Assembly (NCBI GenBank): GCA_032717465.1
Contig: CM064655.1
Location: 18,396,335-18,460,334, forward strand
Source: Coenobita brevimanus
Lineage: Eukaryota > Arthropoda > Malacostraca > Decapoda > Coenobitidae
Length of the DNA: 64,000 bases
Reading direction: 5' to 3'
Positions 42,369 to 53,162 of the stretch are shown here, one piece after another. Both the position numbers and the translations under genes were made by a program. Numbering within the stretch: position 1 is the stretch's first letter; the number at the start of each line of letters is the position of its first letter. Under the pieces are notes generated by a model. The model worked only from the letters and a program-made list of their open reading frames with translations. It ran no database searches and was not told the origin of the DNA.

Positions 42369-42370
<2 letters not shown>

Positions 42371-42743
42371 CGGTAGAGTGTGCGTTTCGTACACGGGTAA
42401 GCCAGGGTTCGCGCTCCGCCAGGGTAATAAACTTTGGGAGTGTTCACCCAGCCACGTACTACTTTGGCGGACACAAGGGGTGCTGTGGTTGAACCAGTGT
42501 CGCTTACTATAAAGTATGCTTGCACCCAGTCGGCTTGTGCGGGCCGACTACACTTGGTTCACAGACTACACACACATCCAAAGCCACTACAACACTACAG
42601 GTACACTTACTTGTACAAGCACTTCTCACCTTACATCCAATCTCTACCAGACAGCCTAAGCCACTTGGTAGAGATACACTGGCTGTATCGTCCCGACTTC
42701 GGTCGGGATAGGCCGGTCCTGCAGTGGATACTCAAACGGCTGA

Positions 42744-42746
<3 letters not shown>
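42369..42746 (+). mobile_element. tRNA-derived SINE (SINE-1), copy 2
   Basis: Head AGCGGTAGAGTG (A-box-like, 42,369-42,380) and GGGTTCGCGCTCC (B-box-like, 42,405-42,417), body with AGGGTAATAAACTTTGGG, GGTGCTGTGGTTGAACCAGT and TGCAGTGGATACTCAAACGG, tail TGATGA. (TA)n lies on both sides. This copy has the best preserved B box and serves as reference. Confidence 0.82.

Positions 42747-42814
<68 letters not shown>
42747..42814. repeat. (TA)n microsatellite
   Basis: Pure TA run directly after the SINE-1 tail. Confidence 0.97.
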
Positions 42815-42817
<3 letters not shown>

Positions 42818-43007
42818 TAGATATAGATAGATACAGTACTTGACGTATTTCTGTGTTTATAAGACAGATTACTGACGTACAACTGTCCTTCCTGACTTTA
42901 TCTTTCGGCTGACGTCCTTTATCTTTTTCCCTTGGCATACTAAACGAATTATTATAAAATTCTCTGGACCCAAATCACCTTACTTATTTAAATCCCTATG
43001 TCACTGT

Positions 43008-43816
43008 ACTATGTGGCTGCGACCATCTTTCACTTAATGTAGTGCTGCCTACTTCTTCCCTCATCATTATTAATCTTTTTCTGTGTTTGCCCATCTCTCC
43101 TCCTATTTCTTCAATCCCTCAGATTACTTTTTTTTTTTTTTTTTTTACTTTCCTATCCACTTACATGACTCTACACCAAGTGACAATCCTTTTATTTTTC
43201 TGTAAGCCTGGAAACCATTTACAACGCTTGGTGGTAACTATCCATCTATCTATTGCCAGACGCCTTAATCCCGTAAGGGGTGGCCACAAACAAATTGCCT
43301 TCATGTCGCTCTGTTCCCCGTTATTTCACTGCCCTCGTCCTAGCTCACGCCCCCTCTCTCATATACCTGTACCTCTCTCCTCCATCCTTCCATCTCATCC
43401 TAAGCCTCCCCCTCCCTCTCCCCCTCCTCCATCTCACTCACTTACACTCTCCTGGCTAGTCTCTCGCTCCCCATCCTCTCCACGTGGCCAAACTACCCCA
43501 GTGCATTTCTCTCAACGCTTTCTATCACATACGCATATGGTGGTAACCATATGACCAAATAGCCTAATGGCGTGATGTGGTGCCTACAATGAAGCCCCTG
43601 TTAGGTGGGTGGAGAGACGCAAATGCTGTGTCCATCAGGGACCCAAACCTCCACACTCTTCCCCGCGCCTCGCTGTGGTGGGGCACTGTTAACTGCAAGG
43701 GAACATCGCTTCACTACACGGGACGGACCTGCAGGGGAAGTTGCGTCTCTGAGTTTGATGGATCTGCTCTACCAGACAGACCAGGATTACTGAACAACAA
43801 CAACAACAACAACAGC
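43008..43816 (+). mobile_element. Retroposon with RTE-type leader, copy 3, split by an RTE fragment
   Basis: The leader (about 43,008-43,240) and body (43,540-43,800, ending in a run of CAA units) match copy 2. Between them sits a truncated RTE. The duplicated sequence TGGTGGTAACTAT / TGGTGGTAACCAT at the two junctions is its TSD. Confidence 0.78.
43241..43536 (-). mobile_element. 5'-truncated RTE fragment
   Basis: (GATA)n-type tail, GGCCACCCCTTACGGGATTA on the minus strand, and the last RT codons. TSD of about 13 bp. Same 3' end as RTE-1 and RTE-2. Confidence 0.9.
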
Positions 43817-44583
43817 TTAACTTGTTTCTATACTATTCATTTTCCACAAAGTCAAATGAAACTGCATCTACAGCCATCAGTTACTTTGCCCATCTGAGAT
43901 TTGACATTCTTGTAACTTACATTGCTACCGTGCACATACATTAATTGCTCACGTTTATTTACTTTCCATCTATAATTCCACTCCCATTTCGCCCCGTTTT
44001 CGAGTGCTCAAGTCTGACTTTATGCATGTCACGCATTCTCACTCATTCAGTTCACTCCTTCTCACTTACACACAGCAGAGCCTTCCTTTACTAAAAACTT
44101 TTACTGCGTTCAATCTCTTTTACTCTCCATTCACGCTTACCGCATGCCATTCAGTTGGCCCTGAAATCTTCCCCCTTTTAGTTAAGCTACTTTTTACGAC
44201 ATGCAGACAAAATGTAGGCAGTATTCCTACAAGCTTGGATCTTGACTGAGTGAGTCCTTCGACAAAGAGTGGCAACTAACTGGATTGTTACCGAGATAGT
44301 AATCAGACATAGCTCTCATAACATTATCTTTTACGGTCGAAGGTAACTAGCCACCTGTTACCTCCAACTGAATTCCATAACCATATACGAGTAATCACCA
44401 ATACTGTACTCTCATGTTATGAATGACGGGATAAGTAAGAAAAAAATCTACTAAAATGAAACTCTTAGTTTACAGTACGACCAAGAATTTGTTGGGTTAA
44501 GGTGTAATAAACTGAGGCCCTGGTAAGTGTTATGAACACAAATGGTGCAATGAGGAATAACTTTGCCCATAAATAAAGAGTTC
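43817..44583. other. Unassigned spacer
   Basis: No gene or repeat recognised. Confidence 0.5.
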
Positions 44584-44876
44584 GTTTCCCAAGTGGTCGG
44601 TGGCGCCCATCATCCGGCCACTCAGTGTAGTGGTACTCAATTTCGGAGTAGCTCTGCACTGAGTGGCAAACCAAATTATTTCCTGTAAACCAGGAAATCA
44701 ATTCATGCGCTGGGTGGTAACCACATACCCAACGAATACGTGTTCCTTACGTGTCAACAAGTGGGTTGGCGGAGGGTTGGTGCCCCTCCCCGGAAGACAA
44801 CTAACTAAAAATACAAACAAGAAGCCTCGGACCAGGAAGGACAAACAGGTGACGACAAAGGACCGGACAAAGGACA

Positions 44877-45700
44877 TGGTTTGGGTTGCGCCAAGGGGTG
44901 CGAAAGATGAGGTGAAAGAGAAAGAGATTGTCCAGGTGCTTGAGGGTGCAAAAGTAGACATATGTGGATTAACGGGGACTAAATGGAGAGGCGAGAGTGT
45001 GAGAGTGGGAGTATGGATGAGGTATATGTGCGGGAGTAGGTGAGAATGAGAGGGCAAAAGAAGGTGTATGTATTGTTGACTGTAAGAGATGGAAGGAGAA
45101 TATAAGACAGTATGGATCAGCTTGTTCAAGAATATTGTGTGGGTAAGACTGAAAGTAGGATTACAAACGTGGGCAACTGTGTGTGTGTATATGCATCAAT
45201 GAAAGATCGTGCAAGCATAGTGAAGGAAGAGTTCTGGGCAAATGTGGAAGCACGCATGGAAAAGTTTGAGATGAATGAGAGTGTTTTTGACTAGGGATAT
45301 GAATGGAAAAGTAGGGAATGTGAAGGTGGATGGAGTAATTGGTGAGTGGGGTGTGCCTGCAGAACTGGATAAGAATGGCAGTGCTCTGGTGGACATCTGT
45401 GAGAGGAAGGAGGTTGGTGATAGCCAATACCCTCATTAGGCACAAAATGATCCACGGGTATACGTGGCGAGTGACGAGAAGGGTCGATGGTGAACTGAAT
45501 GAATGGAAGGCAATGATCGATTATGTGTGTGTGGATCAGGGAATGAGTAGGTGTGTAATGGATGCACGAGCATACAGAGGTTGGGGAAGTGGATTTTCGG
45601 ACCACCACCTGGTGGTGGTAAAAATCAAGGTCCAAGTGCTACGGAGGAATAGAAGGAGGAAAGGACAGGAGAAAGTTGTCCATACAACGGTGTAGGAAGG
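44877..45700 (+). pseudogene. RTE-2 endonuclease remnant
   Basis: Fragments in three frames: GAKDEVKEKEIVQVLEGAKV, CVCVYASMKDRASIVKEEF, RDMNGKVGNVKVDG, VIANTLIRHKMIHGYTWRV, AMIDYVCVDQGMSRCVMDAR and SGFSDHHLVVVKI. Here the Asp of the RDMN block is present, unlike RTE-1, but frameshifts near 45,050, 45,110 and 45,295 kill the ORF. Confidence 0.88.
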
Positions 45701-47860
45701 TGTCAAGAGGATGAAAAAAGGCCGAATTTAGGAGAAAAGTGGAGGAGCTATTGGGTAAATATGATTTGGAGCAGATGATGGAAGGAATGTGCAAGAGATT
45801 CACAGTAGAAATCTGTGCTGCATGTGAGATTGGGTGTGGGGTGAAGAGAAGACATAACGGGGTGCAAGGAACAGCATGGTGAAATGAAGAGGTGAGACAA
45901 GATGTTGCACTAAAGAAGAAAGCATATAGTGAGTGGATGGGACGCAGAGGCATGGAGGAAGCTGAGAGATGGAAGACAGAATTATATGTAGAGAGGAATA
46001 GAGAGATAAAAATATTAGTATGAGAGAGTAAGAAAGGGGACGAGGAATTTGGAAGGAATTTGAGTGTAAAGTGGAGGGAATGTAAGAAAATGTTCTGGAA
46101 GGAGGTAAACAGAGTTTGACAGGGTGATAGAGAAGTTAGCAGGGGGAACAAACGATAATAACGACAGATTGATAATGAACGGAGAAAAAGTGTGCAGATG
46201 AAGAGAACACTTTAAGGAACTGTTAAACATAGAGAATGAAAGTAATGCGAGTGTAAGTGGCTGGAGAATTGCTTGGAGAAGGAGGGAGGTGAGAAAGGAG
46301 GAAGAGATCAGTAGGATGGAAGTAGTGGAAACAATGAAGAAAGTCACAGTAGGGAAAGTCCCAGGAATTGATGGAGTGTGTGGTGAAATGCTGAAGCATG
46401 CATGGGGGACAGGTAATAGTGGAATGGATGTGGAAGATGAGCAGATTAGCCTGGGAAGAAGCTAGAGTTGCGGAGGACTGGAAGCCAGGTATAATTATTC
46501 CACTGTACACAGGAAAAGGGGAAAAAGAAGTATGTGGTCATCATAGTGTAATGGGGTGTATAAAAGCCCGCGTTGCATAGGGGCAGAGTGGGGATCCTCT
46601 CTTTGGCTCAGTGGTAACGCGCGCGCGTATCAAGCGCAAGGGCCCGGGGTCGAATCTCGGCCAGGACTGTGATTAATTTCTTAAGTTTCATTTCAGTTGT
46701 TACAATAGGGGTATTTGTCTTCTTAGTGTAATAGGAATATGGTAGGATACTTCTTGGCAGAGTTAGTTGGAGAAGAACAGGGAGGTTTTAGGGAGGAAAA
46801 AGGTTATGTAGATCAGATAGTCATCCTTGGGTCTTCAGTGGAAAAGTTTCTAGATAAGAGAAAGAAGTTGTATGCGTCCTTCATGAATATGGAGACAGCA
46901 TATGCCAGAGTGGATACACAAGGAATGAAGAAAATATTAAGAATATGTGTAGTAAATGAGAAGTTGTTGAATGCCGTGAAGAGTATGTGTGAGGGTGCAC
47001 ACAGTGATTGTGGACAGCGAACTGAGTGAATTTTTCTCTTTGCAGATTGGATTGAAATAGGGATGTGTCATGTCTCCATGGTTGTTCAACCTGTGTATGG
47101 AGGGAGTTACAAAAAAGGTCCAAGGTAGAGCAGTGGATGCTGGAGCAGCCCTAATGAGAGAGGGCAGAGTTTGGAAACTTCCTGTACTGTTGTTTGCAAA
47201 TGATACTGTATTGTTAAGTGAAGACGAAGGGGAACTGCAAGGCTTGGTGAATGAGTTTGGGAGAGTGTGTAAGAAACGGAATTTAAAGGTGAATGTAGGG
47301 AAGAGTAAAGTGATGGTCTTCGAGGGAAATGAAGTCACTGAATGTACAGTGAGGCTGGATGATGAGGAAGTGGAAAATGTGAGTGCATTTAAGAACTTGG
47401 GTAGTGTGATGAGTAAGGATGGAAGTTTGAAGGATGAAGTGCTTGAGAGGGAGAAGCAGGGAAAAAAGGTTCCTGGTTCTTTGAAAGCAGTGATAAGGAA
47501 TAGGGAAGTGAGCATGGAAGTAAAAAAGTCGCTGCATAATAGTATTATGATAGGCCTACCAACTCTAACGTATGGATGTGAAGCATGGACCTTGTTGGAG
47601 GGACACAAGTCAAGAGTGAGAGCAGTGTAAATTATTTATTTGAGACGAGCATGTGGAGTTTTGTGGAGAGAGACTGACAAATGAGGAAATGAAGGAGCGA
47701 TGTGGTGTGGATGTGGATGTAGTAGAGAGCGTTAGGAGAATTACACTGGGGTGGCTTGGCCATGTGGAGAGGATGGAGAGCGAGAGACTAAAGGGGAGAG
47801 TGTATGTGAGTGAGGTGGAGGGTGGGGAGGGAGGGGGAGGCCAAGGATGAGATGGAGAGA
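45701..47860 (+). pseudogene. RTE-2 linker and reverse transcriptase remnant
   Basis: Linker remnants (45,840-46,140), then GEMLKHA and EDWKPGIIIPLYTGKGEKEV before the SINE, and GEEQGGFREEKGYVDQIVIL, FMNMETAYARVDTQG, CHVSMVVQPV-type shifted sequence, LLFANDTVLLSEDEGELQGL and LTYGCEAWTLLEGHKSRV after it. Motif A D is N (FMNMETAYARV) and motif C is FAND, so both catalytic blocks are mutated. Confidence 0.9.
46546..46707 (+). mobile_element. tRNA-derived SINE inserted in RTE-2
   Basis: TGGCTCAGTGG (46,604-46,614) and GGTCGAATCTC (46,648-46,658) are good A and B boxes at tRNA spacing, giving a tRNA-like head, followed by a tail of about 50 bp without poly-A. It splits an RTE sequence that is contiguous in RTE-1 (catcata/gggg-type junction). 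Possible imperfect TSD around AATGGGGT / AATAGGGG. Acceptor-stem pairing is poor, so it is not a functional tRNA. Confidence 0.72.
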
Positions 47861-48019
47861 TGGAGTGGAGTGGTATATGAGAGAGGGGTGTGTGAGCTGG
47901 GGGAGGGCAGTGAAATAGCGGGAGACAGGGCGTCATGGAGTCGATTTGTTTGTGGCCAGCCCTTACGGGATTAGGGCGTCTGGCGATAGACAGATAGATA
48001 GATAGATAGTTTCCCAAGT

Positions 48020-48708
48020 TAGGTAAATGGTGAAGTAGGTCAACCAGTCTGGGAAGCTAGTGAGGATTACGCTACGAGAGGCTTCCTCTGCTCACGCGAA
48101 ACTGTGGCCTACAATACATGGATCATACTCGACATAATTGAGGAATATCGTAACAAACCGGGACTTTCTTTATTTGTTCTTTTGAGATATAGAATACTGA
48201 AAACGTCGGCTACACTTCAGCTCTCGCTTGTTATTCTGTTGTGAGCATTAAATACCACTTTTCCACATACGAACGAGAAATGGATGTGTCATACATTCCA
48301 AACGTCGTTACATGACATCACCCTTGTTCTTGTGGCTTCACCAGATCATGTTAGTTGCATACTGTTATATAATCAGAAGGTTATATATGTAGTGTATGTA
48401 GGAAAAGTGAAGAACAGTACACTCATGGATTTCGTAGTTGGTGTAATCAAATCACCAATTTTTTCTTCTACAATATTTCACACAGCTCTATTTCCTTACG
48501 AATATTAACTTTTATTAAAGTGGAGTCCTACACATAGGGCACCCTTTTCTCCTCGGTAGTCAGTACCCATGCAGGTAAGGTTAGGTTAGGTTACGGGTTA
48601 CATAGTGTTGGATCTACCTGAAAAATGTGTGCAGTTTCATCTGTTGGTGTGTTATTTACCTATTAGATGTTAAAAATTATGAAATCCTTGAACACATTAT
48701 ACCTCAGG

Positions 48709-48711
<3 letters not shown>
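48020..48711. other. Unassigned spacer with a telomere-like run
   Basis: No gene seen. AGGTTAGGTTAGGTTA at 48,580-48,595 is three units of the arthropod telomere repeat. Confidence 0.55.
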
Positions 48712-48751
<40 letters not shown>

Positions 48752-48760
48752 GCGCGCGTG
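48712..48760. repeat. (AC)n microsatellite with GC end
   Basis: Pure AC run changing to CGCACGCGCGCG. Confidence 0.96.
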
Positions 48761-48796
48761 CATAATAATAAATATATACATATATTATAACTCGCA

Positions 48797-48868
48797 AAAC
48801 AACTAACTCAAAGTCAAATGGCCACCCCGTACGGGATTATGGCGTCTGGCAATAGATAGATAGATAGA
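48797..48868 (+). mobile_element. Minimal RTE derivative (72 bp)
   Basis: CAACTAACTCAAAGTCAAAT is fused directly to the RTE 3' end GGCCACCCCGTACGGGATTA and a (GATA)n tail. It is bracketed by the perfect TSD TAACTCGCA (48,788-48,796 and 48,869-48,877). The fusion point is the same as in 61,268-61,640, so this is a truncated copy of a mobile deletion derivative. Confidence 0.85.
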
Positions 48869-49035
48869 TAACTCGCAGTGAAATATGATAGGTGCAATAC
48901 CGACAGTCTATTCTTTCAAGACATCTTCCGGGTATTACAAGACTAAGGGAGAGAAAGGAGCTCATATATATAGTATAGCCCCCAGATTCCATCTCTCAGA
49001 TGCCAGCTAGTGAATACATTTTGATAAAAATTTTC

Positions 49036-49678
49036 CTATCTATCTATCTATAGCCCGACGCCCTAATCCCGCAAAGGGTGGCCGCAGACAAAACGCCTCC
49101 AAGTCACTCTGTCACCCACCATTTGACTCCCCTCCCCCCAGCTCACCCCCCCTCCCTCATATACCTCTCAACTCCATCCCTCCACCTCATCCTCGGTCTA
49201 CCCCTCCCTCTCCCTCCCTCCACCTCACCTACATACACCCTCTTAGTCAGTCTTTCATTCTCCATCCTCTCCACATGTCCAAACCACCTCAGTGTATTTC
49301 TCCTAATCTTTTCAACCACATCCACATCTACCCCACAACGTTCCTTCACTTCTTCATTCGTCAACCTGTCCCTCCACGTCACTCCACATGCTCCTCTCAA
49401 GTAACTCATTTCCACTGCTCTCACTCTTGACTTGTTCTCTTCTTGCAAGGTCCACGCCTCGCTTCCATACGTCAGGGTAGGGATCACAATACCATCATGC
49501 AGTGACTTCTTAACTTCCATACTCACCTCCCTATTTCTCATCACTGCTTTCAGTGTACCAACAACCTTCCTTCCCTGCTGTACCCTTTCATTTACTTCAT
49601 CCCCCAGAGTTCCATCCTTACTCATCACACTACCCAAGTACTTGAATGCACTCACATTCTCCATATCCTCACCAATTT
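49036..49678 (-). mobile_element. 5'-truncated RTE (RTE-3)
   Basis: (GATA)n tail, RTE 3' end and the RT C-terminal part on the minus strand. The frame 49,678-49,143 is open: MENVSAFKYLGSVMSKDG, EAWTLQEENKSRVRAVEMSY, CGVTWRDRLTNEEVKERCG and RWFGHVERMEN in one frame, which shows that the frameshift near this place in RTE-1 is private to that copy. Truncated just 5' of the thumb, so inactive. Confidence 0.92.
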
Positions 49679-49790
49679 TTAAATGATCAAAATAATTACT
49701 TGAGTTCAACATTTAAAGTAGAAACTATAAGACCTTATGATACAAAGAAAACACACAAGCTTAACTTAATGTTTAGCCAAATAGTAAACG

Positions 49791-49792
<2 letters not shown>

Positions 49793-49866
<74 letters not shown>
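49793..49866. repeat. (TA)n microsatellite, target of gypsy-2
   Basis: Pure TA run directly abutting the left LTR of gypsy-2; ATATATATA also follows the right LTR. Confidence 0.97.
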
Positions 49867-49870
<4 letters not shown>

Positions 49871-50654
49871 ACATAGCCTATGATTTCATCATCCTTTGTG
49901 TAATTTTAACGCACAGTATGCTGCATGTTTGATCACGAGCGTGTTCTGCCTCAGTCCCCCCCTTCTACAGTTATAGTAGAGTAAGTCGTCATTTCTGGAG
50001 TTCAGTACGGGATTTTCAGCTCTTTGTCCCCATGGCTTCATTTTGCGCGTCCTTCTTACAAGTTGTATCAAGCTCTGCTGGCCCCTATATAATGAGCTCA
50101 GTCTCTGCATCATTGCCACTTAGATCTGCTCCTCATTTTGTTCACATCTCTGTCCTCCCCTGTACAGATATTATTATTGTGAGTGCTCAAGAAATCTCCA
50201 AACATCTAGCAGCTGTGTGTAATTTGAGTATAAGTGTTATTGCATTTTTTCTTGTACTATGTAGCATAAGGTTAATTCTTAGGCCTAGTGAGGTTTTGAT
50301 TAATGTTGGGTTTTATGTCAGTCATTTTTGATAATAGTTTGTATCTGTAATAATTTACCTGGCATTCACTGAGTATTATCTGGTATCTCATTTTATCAGG
50401 GCTGACTTAGATAAATTTACTCTTGCTAATTTCGTGTTAATAGAGGCTATTGCGGTTAACCATATATTTAACCTGTTTATTTGCCATTACATTATCCTTA
50501 TGAGTCCTGAATGTTTTGTTGTTAGTTTGTGCATTAAACTTTAACTTGTAATTTTATCTAACTCTTTTGTTTTGAACCTGGAACTTTACGGGACAGTAGT
50601 GATTTTTTTGTATTCTCACTTAAAGTGTACATTATCTTTCTCTGTTCCGTAACA
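49867..50654 (+). repeat. gypsy-2 left LTR
   Basis: TGTTACATAG...CCGTAACA, 788 bp. TATATAA at 50,086-50,092 may be the TATA box; ATTAAAC near 50,533 is a possible polyadenylation signal. Differs from the right LTR by about five substitutions, a single T, and the 4-bp CTAA/AACT indel near 50,560. Confidence 0.96.
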
Positions 50655-50660
50655 TAAATT

Positions 50661-50670
50661 TGGCGACCTC
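50661..50670 (+). other. gypsy-2 primer-binding-site-like sequence
   Basis: TGGCGACCTC lies 6 bp inside the left LTR. TGGCGACC is a common start of Ty3/gypsy primer-binding sites; the tRNA is not assigned. Confidence 0.65.
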
Positions 50671-50738
50671 TTATCAGGATATTCAGGATATTATCATAAG
50701 GATATTGCTTGATATTTTGTGACTATTACTTATTAATT

Positions 50739-53162
50739 ATGTCTACTATTACTACACTTGATGAAGCCAAAGATTTTTTGTCAAATGTGCAAACAGTGTG
50801 TGATGTAGAAAACAGAACAAAGAATGAACTTAAGCTTGTTGCTCAACAATTGGGAATTGTTGTTCGCTCTCATCATTCTAAAGATCAGATTGTTGACATG
50901 ATTAATGAAAGCTTGTTTAATGTAACTCCTCCAAATGAGCAAACGCAGATTGAATTAGCTAAGTTACAGCTAGCCCTGCAGGAGGCCCGTGCTAGGGAGG
51001 CTGAGGCACAAGTTGAAATTGCTAGGATTCAGGCAGACCATGAGTATCGCATGAAACAAGGTGGAACTGGATCATCTACCTCTGATGATTTTGATGTGGC
51101 TAAAAATGTTAAACTTGTCCCTCCTTTTAATGAATCTGATTTAACAAAGGATTTTCAGTTGTTTGAGAGGGTAGCTACAGGTTTTAATTGGCCAAAAAAG
51201 TATTGGCCAGTACTCCTTCAAACTGTTCTCACCGGTAAAGCTCAAGTAACTTATGCATCTTTGCCTCAGGATCAATCTGATAATTATGATGTAGTTAAGA
51301 GCTTGATTCTTAAGGCCTATGAGCTTGTTCCTGAAGCCTATAGAGTAAAATTTAGGACAACTTACAAGCAAGATAAGCAATCTCATGTTGAGTATGCAAA
51401 AATCAAAGAAGATCTGTTAGAGCAGTGGTTAAATTCTAAGAATGTGGATTCTGATTTTGATAAATTTAAGCAGATGATTTTGCTGGAGGACTTCAAAAGG
51501 TGTATTTATAAAGATGTAAGCCTATATCTTGATGAGAAAAGAATAGATAATTTGTCTGATGCTGCAGTTTTAGCTGATGAATATGTTCTCACTCACAAGA
51601 GATATTCTAAAGAAAAAGGGAAAGCTGAGAGTAAGTACGTTGCCTCTACTCAGAGTACAGGTAACAGGAAAGAGAATAAAGATGATGTTTCTCAGGAAGT
51701 AAATACCAGCTCCACCTCTAGATTTCAGAAAAGTAAATGTACTTATTGTAGTAAGCTTGGTCATACTACGGAGAGATGTTTCAGGAGACAGCGTGATGTG
51801 AACAAAAAGGAGTCTTTAAATATTCAGTCAATTGGTCTAGTGTCCACTCTTGAGAGTTCCCAGAATTCTTTAACTGAGTTAACTGAACCTGCTTTGAGGG
51901 GTAACTTAAATTCTCATGATGGAGCTCCTCTTTTGAGCAGTAACGTGGGTGACACTCTCAAGAGTTCATGTGCTAATTTCCTGTCTGATGGTTTTGTCAG
52001 TCCTCTGGACAGTAATGACAGGAAATCAGTTAAAATATATCGTGACACAGGTGCTTGCCAATCCCTTATGCTGACCAGTGTTCTAGGCCCTAATGTTAAT
52101 TCCTCTGATGAAACTGTAATCTTACAAGGTGTAGGGAATAATTACTTCTCTGTCCCTCTGTGCAGAGTGAATTTAGAGTCTGGTTTTGTTAATGGTTCCG
52201 TTATGGCTGGGTTGGTTGAGACACTCCCAATGTCAGGTGTAACTTTCTTACTTGGAAATGATATTGGTGGAAGTCAAGTGTGTCCAGCTCCTCAGTTGTC
52301 TAGTGAGCCAGTGGCTGCGGCCCAGGATTGTGATGTCCCTGATGTGTTCCCTGCATGTGCTGTCACTAGGGCTAAGTCTAAAGTTACTGGTGATTTAGAG
52401 GATAATGATGACGATGATGTTATCCTAGCTGACACTTTTCTTGCTAATTTGGACTACTCGCCAGATGAGGCAGTACCCCGTAGTGTTGATAATTTGTCTC
52501 GTCAAGAGTTGGTTGAGTTGCAGGTTGCTGACCCTGAGTTGAAAGGTCTAGCTAACTCCGCTTACAGTGAAGAAGAGTCAGCCGGTGCTTCTACTTGTTA
52601 TTATGTAAAGTCAGGAGTACTTATGAGGAAGTGGAGACCCCCAACAGCATCAGCCGACTGTGAATGGGAGGTTGTACATCAAGTTGTCATCCCTCGTGTT
52701 TGTAGGCAGGATATCATTCGAGTGGCTCATGATACCAGTTTGGCAGGACACCTTGGAGTGAGGAAGACTGTGGCACGCATTTTGAAACACTTCTACTGGC
52801 CAGGTATCTTCAGGGATGTTTCCTGGTATTGTAAGTCTTGTCACACCTGTCAAGTTGTGGGGAAGTGTAATCAGACCGAAAAGGTTGCACCTCTAGTTCC
52901 CATTCCTCCTTTTGAGGCGCCTTTCACCCGTGTGTTGGTGGATATTGTGGGCCCTCTTCCTAAGACTTCTTCAGGATTTTCTTATGTGTTGACCATGATT
53001 GATATGGCTACTCGTTATCCTGAAGCCATTCCACTTAGAAACATCTCAGCAAAGAACGTGGTTAAGGAAATGCTAGGGTTCTTCACAAAGTTTGGTCTGC
53101 CCAAGGAGGTACAGTCAGACCGGGAAGTAATTTCATGTCAAACGTTTTCAAGCAGTCTCTGA
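50739..53162 (+). pseudogene. gypsy-2 Gag-protease-integrase (frame 1)
   Basis: I place the start at ATG 50,739 (MSTITTLDEA); the slightly longer frame begins with TTG. Gag includes a SAP-like N-terminal part (about residues 25-60), a charged coiled coil, a capsid-like region with LLLEDFKRC-type helices, and one zinc knuckle CTYCSKLGHTTERC at about residue 334. The aspartic protease active site is DTGACQSLM at about 436. The integrase zinc domain H...H...CKSCHTC spans about 664-704; the core has VDIVGPLP (Asp at about 735) and QSDR (second Asp at about 794). The frame then shifts because GGGG is GGG at about 53,120 and ends wrongly at 53,162. Together these domains would package, process and integrate the element. 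Confidence 0.92.

Larger units (their letters stand above)
44595..48008 (+). mobile_element. Full-length RTE retrotransposon (RTE-2), decayed
   Basis: The perfect 11-bp TSD GTTTCCCAAGT (44,584-44,594 and 48,009-48,019) brackets an element with the leader GGTCGGTGGCGCCCATC, the stem ATTTCCTG...CAGGAAAT (44,678-44,697), endonuclease, RT and a (GATA)n tail. The coding part is homologous to RTE-1 throughout, but the 5' leader is different from RTE-1. Many stops and frameshifts. A tRNA-type SINE is inserted at 46,546. Confidence 0.92.

Noticed and set aside
46597..46670. Functional tRNA gene
   Set aside because: A and B boxes are good, but acceptor and anticodon stems do not pair well and the sequence interrupts an RTE as an insertion; a SINE head is more likely.
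50709..50738. Upstream start of the gypsy-2 ORF at 50,709
   Set aside because: That start is TTG; the first ATG in frame is at 50,739 and begins a normal Gag N-terminus.
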